Below, one piece after another: positions 7,239 through 12,127 of a stretch of DNA of 12,127 nt (within the stretch, counting starts at the first letter, position 1; each line of letters opens with the position of its first letter). The translations under genes were made by a program, and so were the position numbers. The DNA is taken from positions 1-12,127 of the forward strand of contig JBNJDW010000042.1 in the NCBI GenBank assembly GCA_051745265.1, in the 5' to 3' direction. This DNA comes from JBNJDW01 sp051745265. Its GTDB lineage: Bacteria; Pseudomonadota; Alphaproteobacteria; Micavibrionales; CSBR16-224. The notes below the pieces were generated by a model. The model made no database searches. It saw nothing but the letters and a program-made list of their open reading frames with translations, and was not told the origin of the DNA.

Positions 7239-7288
7239 GTAAAATTTTACGTTAATTGTCATCAAAAAAAATCGCTGTAAGGCTTTAC
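7239..7288. promoter_or_regulatory. Two GTAA-N4-TTAC palindromes, putative operator pair
   Basis: GTAAAATTTTAC at 7239-7250 is a perfect 12-bp palindrome. GTAAGGCTTTAC at 7277-7288 has the same arms, GTAA and TTAC, around a different 4-base centre. The centres are 38 bp apart in the spacer between two divergent genes. Shared arms with unlike centres are what dimeric repressor sites look like. The AT-richness of the spacer raises the chance of coincidence, so this is a proposal only. Confidence 0.4.
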
Positions 7289-7372
7289 ATATACTTTTCG
7301 TTAATCAAATTACCATAAAGTGGTTGGTAGTTCAGCCCATGAGTAGCAACGTTTTATAAGGAAGGTAAGGAC

Positions 7373-7741
7373 ATGGCACAGGAAAGAATTTTTGAACAAA
7401 AAAATGTAGGGGGTGCGTTTAATGCCGCTGTGCATTCGTTTCAGCCGCGGGGGAATTTTTATGAATTGCCGCTTGATAAGGAAAAGCGTTTTAAGGCGGT
7501 TTTCACCCGGTCTGATAACCATGCGAATATTGCGAACAGGGGTTTGTGGCAGGATGTCAAAATTCAGACCCCAAACGGCACATCACAATTTGAAAATCTG
7601 GAAGCTCTGAAAAAACGGACCGAAGATCTGTCGGCGGCGGGACATGATTATGCACCTATGTTTGAAAAAGTACTGCATAAATATGAAACTTTAAATCAGG
7701 CCCGGCCAACCCAGACACCGGGTTTGAAACGGACACATTAA
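7373..7741 (+). CDS. Small unrecognised soluble protein (122 aa)
   Basis: A 122-residue protein with no signal peptide, no membrane segment and no family I recognise. It mixes polar and aromatic residues. Hydrophobic and aromatic positions lie at about 29-45 (FYELPLDKEKRFKAVF), followed by a polar stretch and a probable amphipathic helix at about 74-105 (FENLEALKKRTEDL, YAPMFEKVLHKYETL). The last 15 residues look unstructured. The gene is well framed. AAGGAAGG lies 7 bases before the ATG, and a strong intrinsic terminator starts 18 bases after the stop, so it is probably a monocistronic transcript and possibly abundant. It diverges from the hairpin-protein gene and shares its palindrome-bearing spacer. 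No function is proposed. Confidence 0.75.
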   Translation: MAQERIFEQKNVGGAFNAAVHSFQPRGNFYELPLDKEKRFKAVFTRSDNHANIANRGLWQDVKIQTPNGTSQFENLEALKKRTEDLSAAGHDYAPMFEKVLHKYETLNQARPTQTPGLKRTH

Positions 7742-7759
7742 AACGCCCTTTTTTCTAAG

Positions 7760-7794
7760 AAACGCCTGCGGTTCTTACCACGCAGGCGTTTTTT
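7760..7794 (+). terminator. Strong intrinsic terminator after the 122-aa gene
   Basis: AAACGCCTGCG (7760-7770) and CGCAGGCGTTT (7781-7791) form a perfect 11-bp stem with a 10-base loop, followed at once by a T run to 7794. It closes the transcript of the gene ending at 7741 and insulates the HIT gene starting at 7854. Confidence 0.92.
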
Positions 7795-7853
7795 GTTGCG
7801 TGCTAAGCGGGCTTTGTTAAGCTGAAGAAAACAGGCATACAAGGAATGAGTCC

Positions 7854-8216
7854 ATGACATATGATCCCGATAATGTTTTCGCCAAAATTCTGCGTGGCGA
7901 GATTCCCAATAAAACCGTGTATGAGGATGATCAGGTGCTTGCCTTTGAGGATATCGGCCCGCATATGCCGGTCCATGTTTTGATTATCCCCAAAAGCGCC
8001 TATACCGATATCAATGATTTTTCCAGAAATGCGACAGATTCGGAAATCGTTGCCTTGTTCCGGGCGGTTCACAAGGTCACGGATAAACTGGGCATTGCCG
8101 AGGATGGTTATCGGCTGGTATCCAATTGCGGCGGCGATGGCGGACAGGAAGTACCGCATCTGCATTTGCATATTCTGGGCGGCGGTGTGGTCGGGCCAAT
8201 GGTCTCAAAAAAATAA
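7854..8216 (+). CDS. HIT-family (HinT/PKCI-like) nucleotide hydrolase
   Basis: Cytoplasmic histidine-triad protein of the Hint branch, whose members hydrolyse purine nucleoside phosphoramidates and aminoacyl-adenylates. The 120-residue length is usual. The N-terminus is typical (FAKILRGEIP at 9-18, then VYEDDQVLAFEDIGP). The conserved HVLIIPK is at 41-47, NCGGDGGQ at 91-98, and the triad HLHLHILGG at 102-110 has its three histidines at 102, 104 and 106. The central His104 should be the nucleophile. Residue 99 is Glu where animal Hint1 has Ser in GQSV, a variation I believe is common in bacteria. AAGGA lies 8 bases before the ATG. An ATG at 7846 is out of frame and stops after three codons. 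The strong terminator upstream suggests its own promoter, but none was convincing. The physiological substrate is not evident from context. Confidence 0.95.
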   Translation: MTYDPDNVFAKILRGEIPNKTVYEDDQVLAFEDIGPHMPVHVLIIPKSAYTDINDFSRNATDSEIVALFRAVHKVTDKLGIAEDGYRLVSNCGGDGGQEVPHLHLHILGGGVVGPMVSKK

Positions 8217-8253
8217 TTTTTTTCTCTTAAGAGCCCGCAACGGCGCCAAATTA

Positions 8254-8262
8254 TGTTATAAT
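8254..8262 (+). promoter_or_regulatory. Extended -10 promoter before the SYPGLS gene pair
   Basis: TGTTATAAT combines a perfect TATAAT (8257-8262) with the TG dinucleotide one base upstream that defines an extended -10 element. No TTGACA-like hexamer lies 16-18 bases upstream, which is typical of extended -10 promoters. It is about 25 bases before the start codon at 8288, so the leader would be short. Confidence 0.5.
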
Positions 8263-8287
8263 AAACTCAGAGGATTTAGGTGAATTA

Positions 8288-9058
8288 ATGCAGCAAAGAC
8301 AAAAATTGATATTGCCCTTTGCGGCTGCCGGATTGATTTTTACCGGATTGGTTTTAAATGAAGTGCCCGCGCAGGCGCAGAGCTATCCGGGGTTGTCAAC
8401 CGCGCCAAAGGAACGCAAGGCCGCGCCGCGTAATAACCGTGGGGAGGACGACCGCCCGGGTTATCGCGGACTGGTCACCGGCAATGCGCCGGAGCGCCGG
8501 GCTGCCAAACGGCCGGAGCGGCCTGTAACCAAGGCACCGGCAAAGCCGAAGGCCCATAATCCTGAGAAATATTACGGCCAGAGCCGTGTCGATTTGCCAA
8601 AAGAACCAAAAGTTAAACAGTCTCTTCCTGAAAACCGCCGCCCGGACAGGTCGGTTGAAACAGAAGAAGATTTAAGGCTGGCTTCGGTACTGGCCCAGAG
8701 CCATCCCGACAATCTTTCGCTGGGTGAAAATGTTAAATTCAGCGAGAAAACCAAAGAGGCGCTGAATAAACCGCGTGAGATTAAAGAGGGTATGTATCCT
8801 AAAGAAATCAGCATGATGAATTATATCAATTCGACCATGCGGAAAATAAATAAAATGCCGCGTGCAGAGCAGGAAGCAGAGGTCGCAGAATTGCGCGATC
8901 GTGTTAGCGTTCTGATGGATGCGAGTTATTCGAAATTGTCTTTACCGGATAGGATTCTCTCGCAGATGGGCATGACGCCTGAGGCCATCGCCGAAAGCAG
9001 AAAAGAAGATAAAGCGGTAAGTGCTCGATTGGGGCAGGTGCTGGAACAATTAAAATAA
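8288..9058 (+). CDS. Exported SYPGLS-motif protein, larger paralogue (unrecognised)
   Basis: A 256-residue exported protein of unknown family. The signal peptide is clear: QQRQK n-region, hydrophobic core at about 7-23, and predicted cleavage after AQA at 30. The mature protein starts QSYPGLS (31-37). A highly basic, proline-rich region of about 80 residues follows, with a GYRGLV motif at 58-63, and is probably disordered. The C-terminal part (about 125-256) is charged and looks helical: EEDLRLASVLAQSHPDNLSL, then an amphipathic stretch (MNYINSTMRKINKMPRAEQEAEVAELRDRVSVLM) and a short C-terminal helix. There is no cysteine and no lipobox, so a soluble periplasmic or exported protein is likely. 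The ribosome-binding site is an imperfect AGG about 12 bases upstream. The next gene begins 22 bases after its stop and encodes a protein with the same opening motifs. Confidence 0.8.
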   Translation: MQQRQKLILPFAAAGLIFTGLVLNEVPAQAQSYPGLSTAPKERKAAPRNNRGEDDRPGYRGLVTGNAPERRAAKRPERPVTKAPAKPKAHNPEKYYGQSRVDLPKEPKVKQSLPENRRPDRSVETEEDLRLASVLAQSHPDNLSLGENVKFSEKTKEALNKPREIKEGMYPKEISMMNYINSTMRKINKMPRAEQEAEVAELRDRVSVLMDASYSKLSLPDRILSQMGMTPEAIAESRKEDKAVSARLGQVLEQLK

Positions 9059-9080
9059 TATCTATAGAGAGCAGGAGCGC

Positions 9081-9671
9081 ATGAAAGCTGAGACCTATAC
9101 CAAAATAAAACACAAGTTTTTTATTGCCGTGACAGCTTTGTTATTGCTCACCGGCTTTGGCTTTAATGCGCAGGCTCAGCAGGAGGCCAAACCGTCTTAT
9201 CCCGGGCTCTCCATTCAGCCCAGCAATAATACACCGGATGCGGCAAGAACAAACAGAAGCCGCAATAAACGACCAACAGAAGCAGATCAGGGCTATAACG
9301 GCGTTATGGCCACGCCGCGGGCGCATACCAACCGGCAGAATCTGCGTCGTTTTAATCAACAGCAGAACCAGCGGAATCAGCCGAAATCTTCCTATGCCTA
9401 TAGCAGCGGCAAGGTCGGAGCATCTGGCCGGGCAACGGAACGTCAGATGGTAAATAATCGTCCGCCTGAGGAAGAGGAGACCGCTGTTGCCAAGCCCAAG
9501 CCAATGACGGCCAGATTTGCGGCCAGTGAACAAAAAATGAATCTCATCAAAGCTTTGCGGGAAAAGCGCGGTCAGGAAAAAGAAAAGCGCCGTCAGGAAA
9601 TGGAGGCAAAAAAGAAAGACACCGAGCGCCGCCAGCAGTTCCGGAGCAGTGGTTCAGTCGCCCTGCCGTGA
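9081..9671 (+). CDS. Exported SYPGLS-motif protein, smaller paralogue (unrecognised)
   Basis: A 196-residue exported protein of unknown family. It has a lysine-rich n-region, a hydrophobic core at about 13-27, and predicted cleavage after AQA at 32. SYPGLS occurs at 39-44 and GYNGVM at 71-76, matching SYPGLS and GYRGLV of the gene just upstream in order and similar spacing. Between and after them the sequence is rich in Asn, Gln, Arg and Ser (for example RRFNQQQNQRNQ at 89-100) and is probably disordered. The C-terminus (about 150-188) is a very highly charged helix, EKMNL-like then LREKRGQEKEKRRQEMEAKKK, suited to a coiled coil or a nucleic-acid or anionic-polymer contact. There is no cysteine. 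AGGAG lies 3 bases before the ATG, which is close. It is probably co-transcribed with the upstream paralogue. No function can be assigned. Confidence 0.78.
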   Translation: MKAETYTKIKHKFFIAVTALLLLTGFGFNAQAQQEAKPSYPGLSIQPSNNTPDAARTNRSRNKRPTEADQGYNGVMATPRAHTNRQNLRRFNQQQNQRNQPKSSYAYSSGKVGASGRATERQMVNNRPPEEEETAVAKPKPMTARFAASEQKMNLIKALREKRGQEKEKRRQEMEAKKKDTERRQQFRSSGSVALP

Positions 9672-9704
9672 TTTCTTTGCCGCCTTATTATGATATTGAA
9701 AAGA

Positions 9705-9733
9705 TTGGGTCCTGATCAAAACTATGGTATAAA
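9705..9733 (+). promoter_or_regulatory. Candidate promoter for the Nudix-like regulator gene
   Basis: TTGGGT (9705-9710) and TATAAA (9728-9733) are exactly 17 bases apart, 31 bases upstream of the start codon at 9765. The -10 element overlaps an inverted repeat at 9731-9747, which fits autoregulation. Confidence 0.45.
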
Positions 9734-9747
9734 CGAGCCCATCGTTT
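9731..9747. promoter_or_regulatory. Inverted repeat, possible autoregulatory operator
   Basis: AAACGA (9731-9736) and TCGTTT (9742-9747) form a perfect 6-bp inverted repeat around 5 bases. It overlaps the 3' end of the proposed -10 element and the expected transcription start of the regulator gene. A dimeric winged-helix repressor binding here would block its own promoter. This is inferred from position only. Confidence 0.4.
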
Positions 9748-9764
9748 GACCAGCCGGGGTTTTG

Positions 9765-10769
9765 ATGTCTGACAGTAAAAATAAAAGTGTCCTGATTGGC
9801 CTTTCCGCCGTTATTGTCGCGGTGCATGACGCCCGGCCCAAGGTTTTTATTGTCCGCGGCGCCGATCACGGGGTGTTTGATACGGATGTCGGGATTGGCC
9901 TGTCGCGCAACGCCCTGCCCTTTGGCGCTTTTGATCCTGAAACACATGAAACACTGGAAATCGGCCTGCGCAAATGGGTCGAAAGCCAGACGCCGCTTGA
10001 ACCCGGCTATGTCGAACAGCTCTACACATTTGGTAATCGTGGCCGTTATATGGGCCAGGAAGAAAACGGCCCGCGGGTTGTTTCTGTCGGGTATCTGGCG
10101 CTCAGCCGTTATCTTGACCGTCAGGATATCAACGACAATGAAAACCTGTTCTGGTCCGACTGGTATGATTATTTCCCCTGGGAAGACTGGCGTGATGGCC
10201 GACCGGCAATATTGGAAAGCTTTATCCTGCCGGCACTCGAAGACTGGGCGGTCAGCGCGGAGACAGAAGATGAAACGCTTGACCGGCAGGCCCGCATCCG
10301 GCTGTGCTTTGGCGGGGGCCGATTGGGCTGGGATGATGAAAAGGTTCTGGAACGTTACGAATTGCTGTATTCGGCGCGACTGGTCTATGAAGCCTGCCGT
10401 GATAAAAAGATCGAAGCTGACCCGTCAACCTATGTGGAAAGCCAGCCGATGCAGTTTGACCACCGCCGGATTCTGGCAACCTCGATCGGGCGCTTGCGCG
10501 GTAAACTGAAATACCGGCCGATTGTTTTTGAAATGATGCCCGAAAGCTTCACCCTGCTGGAATTACAGCGCACGGTCGAGGCGATTGCCGGGCATAATCT
10601 GCATAAACAGAATTTCCGCCGTCTGGTTGAAAACTCAGGCATGGTCGAGGAAACCGGTAAAACCACCAAACGCGGTGGCGGCCGTCCGGCCAATCTGTTC
10701 CGTTTCCGCGAAGAAGTCATGCTGGAACGGCTGGCTCCGGGCGTTAAATTATCACCGGCCGGGATGTAA
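9765..10769 (+). CDS. Nudix-like winged-helix transcriptional regulator (NadQ/NrtR type)
   Basis: A 334-residue protein of the alphaproteobacterial family (COG4111, called NadQ in regulon work, as I recall) thought to control NAD biosynthesis. The Nudix-like domain covers about 9-165. It keeps the family segments LPFGAFDP (51-58), YVEQLYTFGNRGR (82-94) and VVSVGYLAL (105-113), then WYDYFPWEDWRDGRPAIL (133-150). The Nudix box around 54-76 is degenerate: the REUxEExGU part reads RKWVESQTP, lacking most catalytic glutamates, so it more likely senses a nucleotide ligand than hydrolyses one. FDHRRILATSIGRLRGKLKYRP (231-252) leads into a winged-helix domain at about 258-316 (FTLLELQRTVEAIAG... KQNFRRLVENSGMVEETG... 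GGRPANLFRF). The ATG at 9765 is chosen; a TTG one codon earlier is unlikely. No nad gene is visible here. The stop abuts the nth stop. Confidence 0.88.
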   Translation: MSDSKNKSVLIGLSAVIVAVHDARPKVFIVRGADHGVFDTDVGIGLSRNALPFGAFDPETHETLEIGLRKWVESQTPLEPGYVEQLYTFGNRGRYMGQEENGPRVVSVGYLALSRYLDRQDINDNENLFWSDWYDYFPWEDWRDGRPAILESFILPALEDWAVSAETEDETLDRQARIRLCFGGGRLGWDDEKVLERYELLYSARLVYEACRDKKIEADPSTYVESQPMQFDHRRILATSIGRLRGKLKYRPIVFEMMPESFTLLELQRTVEAIAGHNLHKQNFRRLVENSGMVEETGKTTKRGGGRPANLFRFREEVMLERLAPGVKLSPAGM

Positions 10770-11402
10770 TCAGGCGGTTTTGTCCTTATACGCGCACAGA
10801 TCATAAACAATGCAGGCGGCACATTCAGGCCGCCGGGCCTTGCAGGTATAGCGGCCATGCAGGATCAGCCAATGATGGGCGTGGCGTTTGAATTCCTTTG
10901 GCACAACTTTATTCAGCCGGGCTTCGACCTGATCGACATTTTTACCGCGGGCCAGCCCCGTACGGTTGGAAACACGGAAAATATGGGTGTCGACGGCGAT
11001 GGTTGGATGGGCAAAGGCGATGTTCAAGACAACATTGGCCGTCTTGCGGCCAACCCCGGGCAGGGTGATCAGCGCCTCCAGCGTTTCAGGGACGGTGCTG
11101 TTGTAATCGGCGATCAGCTTTTCTGAAAGTTTAATGACATTTTTAGCCTTGCTGTTAAACAGGCCGATGGTTTTGATATGGGTTTTTAGGCCTTCTTCGC
11201 CCAACTCTACCATCTGCTCAGGGGTTGTTACCTGCGCAAACAGTTTTTTGGTCGCTTTGTTGACGCCGATATCTGTGGCTTGTGCGGAGAGGACGACCGC
11301 GACCAGCAGGGTATAGGTGTTGACGTAGTTAAGCTCCCCTTCCGGTGCGGGGGTGTCTTTTTCAAGTCGGCTGAAAAATGCCTTGATATCATCCTTTTTC
11401 AT
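10770..11402 (-). CDS. nth: Endonuclease III (DNA glycosylase/AP lyase)
   Basis: Base-excision-repair enzyme that removes oxidised pyrimidines and cleaves at the abasic site. The 210-residue product is nearly identical in length to E. coli Nth (211). With the ATG at 11402 the key residues fall at the E. coli positions: the helix-hairpin-helix LPGVGRKTANV contains catalytic Lys120, VDTHIFRVSNR supplies Asp138, and the [4Fe-4S] cysteines are at 187, 194, 197 and 203 (C-x6-C-x2-C-x5-C). AGGA lies 8 bases before this ATG. A TTG two codons earlier is too close to it to be the start. The stop codon directly abuts that of the convergent regulator, with no bases between. It diverges from the alkyltransferase gene, a second repair function, across 51 bases. 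Confidence 0.97.
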   Translation of the reverse strand: MKKDDIKAFFSRLEKDTPAPEGELNYVNTYTLLVAVVLSAQATDIGVNKATKKLFAQVTTPEQMVELGEEGLKTHIKTIGLFNSKAKNVIKLSEKLIADYNSTVPETLEALITLPGVGRKTANVVLNIAFAHPTIAVDTHIFRVSNRTGLARGKNVDQVEARLNKVVPKEFKRHAHHWLILHGRYTCKARRPECAACIVYDLCAYKDKTA

Positions 11403-11453
11403 AGGCAAAGTCCTAGCATATTTAAATTATAAACACAGCAGGAAGTTTGTTTT

Positions 11454-12008
11454 ATGACGTTACATGGTCTTGTAAAACCAAAATCAATCCGCGGCGCCGG
11501 TCTGGAAATCCGTTATGGTCTGACCGATTATGACGGCCAGCCGCTGTTACTGGGTATGACAGAGGATAAAATCTGTTATGCCGGTTTTACCGATCAGGCA
11601 ACCCAAATCCATTATCATTATCCGCAAAGCCGTCTGGTCCGCGATCAAACCGGTATTGCCGCCCTTATGCCGGCTTTGCTGCACAGTTGGCAGAGCAAAG
11701 GTGTATTGGCCGATGATGTTGAATTTTATGCCGAAGGCACGGCTTTCGGGCTGGAGGTCTGGCAATATCTGCTGACCATCGCCCCCGGCCAGACCGTCAG
11801 TTACAAGGATATCGCAACCGCACTGGACCGGCCCAAAGCCTTTCGCGCTGTCGGCAATGCGGTCGGGTCCAATCCGGTCACCCTGTTTATTCCCTGCCAT
11901 CGGGTACTGCATAGCAGTGGCGGTAAAATCGGTTATGCCTGGGGGGCGGATGTCAAAACCCGTTTACTGGCCGCAGAAGAAAAATTCCACAAAAAAAAGG
12001 CAGCCTGA
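11454..12008 (+). CDS. Methylated-DNA--protein-cysteine S-methyltransferase (MGMT/Ogt, Ada C-domain type)
   Basis: Suicide repair protein that transfers the alkyl group from O6-alkylguanine (and O4-alkylthymine) in DNA to its own cysteine. The 184-residue product has a variable N-terminal domain (1-95) and the conserved catalytic domain: GTAFGLEVWQ at 95-104, TVSYKDIA at 114-121, then PKAFRAVGNAVGSNP with the probable arginine finger Arg131. The active site PCHRV is at 147-151 with acceptor Cys148, followed by KIGYAWG. It resembles the C-terminal half of Ada without the AraC-type regulatory half, so it should not regulate transcription itself. AGGAAG lies 8 bases before the ATG. An intrinsic terminator overlaps the stop codon, so the gene is probably monocistronic. 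Either the ogt or the ada C-domain name could apply, so no symbol is given. Confidence 0.95.
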   Translation: MTLHGLVKPKSIRGAGLEIRYGLTDYDGQPLLLGMTEDKICYAGFTDQATQIHYHYPQSRLVRDQTGIAALMPALLHSWQSKGVLADDVEFYAEGTAFGLEVWQYLLTIAPGQTVSYKDIATALDRPKAFRAVGNAVGSNPVTLFIPCHRVLHSSGGKIGYAWGADVKTRLLAAEEKFHKKKAA

Positions 12009-12021
12009 AAGCTGCCCTTTT
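11999..12021 (+). terminator. Intrinsic terminator overlapping the alkyltransferase stop
   Basis: GGCAGC (11999-12004) and GCTGCC (12011-12016) form a 6-bp stem with a 6-base loop that contains most of the TGA stop (12006-12008), followed by C and TTTT to 12021. A and T residues outside the stem could extend pairing. The last codons of the gene thus double as the terminator stem. Confidence 0.75.
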
Positions 12022-12104
12022 CTTAATTCTAACAGGATAAGACAATCAAGCCGTTTCGGCGCTCTCGATAGCTATAACCTGTCCTGATAGATAATTAACA
12101 ATTC

Positions 12105-12110
12105 TATAAT
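12105..12110 (+). promoter_or_regulatory. Possible -10 element at the right edge
   Basis: A perfect TATAAT lies in the AT-rich final 120 bases, which hold no open reading frame I can support. No convincing -35 is seen 16-18 bases upstream, and the gene it would serve lies outside the window. Confidence 0.2.
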
Positions 12111-12127
12111 TAGAAGAGATCAAAAAA

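Noticed and set aside
8200..8227. A-run and T-run after the HIT gene as a terminator
   Set aside because: The only pairing is A-run with T-run around TAA, with no GC stem, so it is unlikely to be an intrinsic terminator.
9762..9764. TTG as start of the Nudix-like regulator
   Set aside because: It directly precedes an ATG with better spacing to the GGGG stretch and adds only one residue.
10430..10858. Leftward open frame of 142 codons spanning the regulator/nth junction
   Set aside because: It overlaps two confidently assigned genes, is rich in Pro/Arg/Ser as expected for a shadow frame, and has no recognisable domain.
11403..11408. TTG start for nth two codons upstream of the ATG
   Set aside because: The AGGA site would be only 2 bases away, and starting at 11402 places all catalytic and cluster residues at the E. 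coli numbering.

Overview
This window looks like an ordinary stretch of a moderate-GC alphaproteobacterial chromosome. The evidence is a DUF2794 protein, a eukaryote-like (type II) NADP isocitrate dehydrogenase, a NadQ/NrtR-type Nudix-winged-helix regulator typical of Alphaproteobacteria, and a YfgM-BamB-Der cluster. Placement below class is not supportable from the sequence; a Micavibrio- or Rhodospirillales-like lineage is only a guess. No rRNA, tRNA, CRISPR array, insertion sequence, integrase or phage gene was seen.

Layout. (1) Positions 1-2765 read leftward: a DUF2794 gene, a secreted Sel1-repeat protein and icd form a tightly overlapping operon with a candidate promoter at 2812-2840. 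A clear intrinsic terminator (475-506) ends it, and beyond it a two-helix membrane protein gene runs off the left edge. (2) Positions 2946-6432 read rightward: a YfgM-like membrane protein, the lipoprotein BamB and the double GTPase Der, in the same order as the yfgM-bamB-der cluster of gammaproteobacteria. This couples envelope biogenesis to ribosome assembly. (3) Positions 6437-7741 hold two unrecognised genes transcribed divergently from a 219-bp AT-rich spacer, which carries two GTAA-N4-TTAC palindromes. The rightward gene ends in a strong terminator. (4) Positions 7854-9671 hold a HIT-family nucleotide hydrolase gene, then a promoter and two adjacent genes for exported, basic, probably disordered proteins. 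These two share a SYPGLS...GYxG signature just after the signal peptide and are the most novel-looking content here. (5) Positions 9765-12008 hold the Nudix-like regulator, endonuclease III (nth, leftward) and an O6-alkylguanine-DNA alkyltransferase (rightward, ending in a terminator). The two repair genes diverge from a 51-bp spacer.

Most of the window is housekeeping: TCA cycle, outer-membrane assembly, ribosome biogenesis and DNA base repair. No complete undescribed system can be shown. The best candidates for new biology are the SYPGLS paralogue pair, the divergent orphan pair with its twin palindromes, and the degenerate-Nudix regulator with an inverted repeat at its own promoter.
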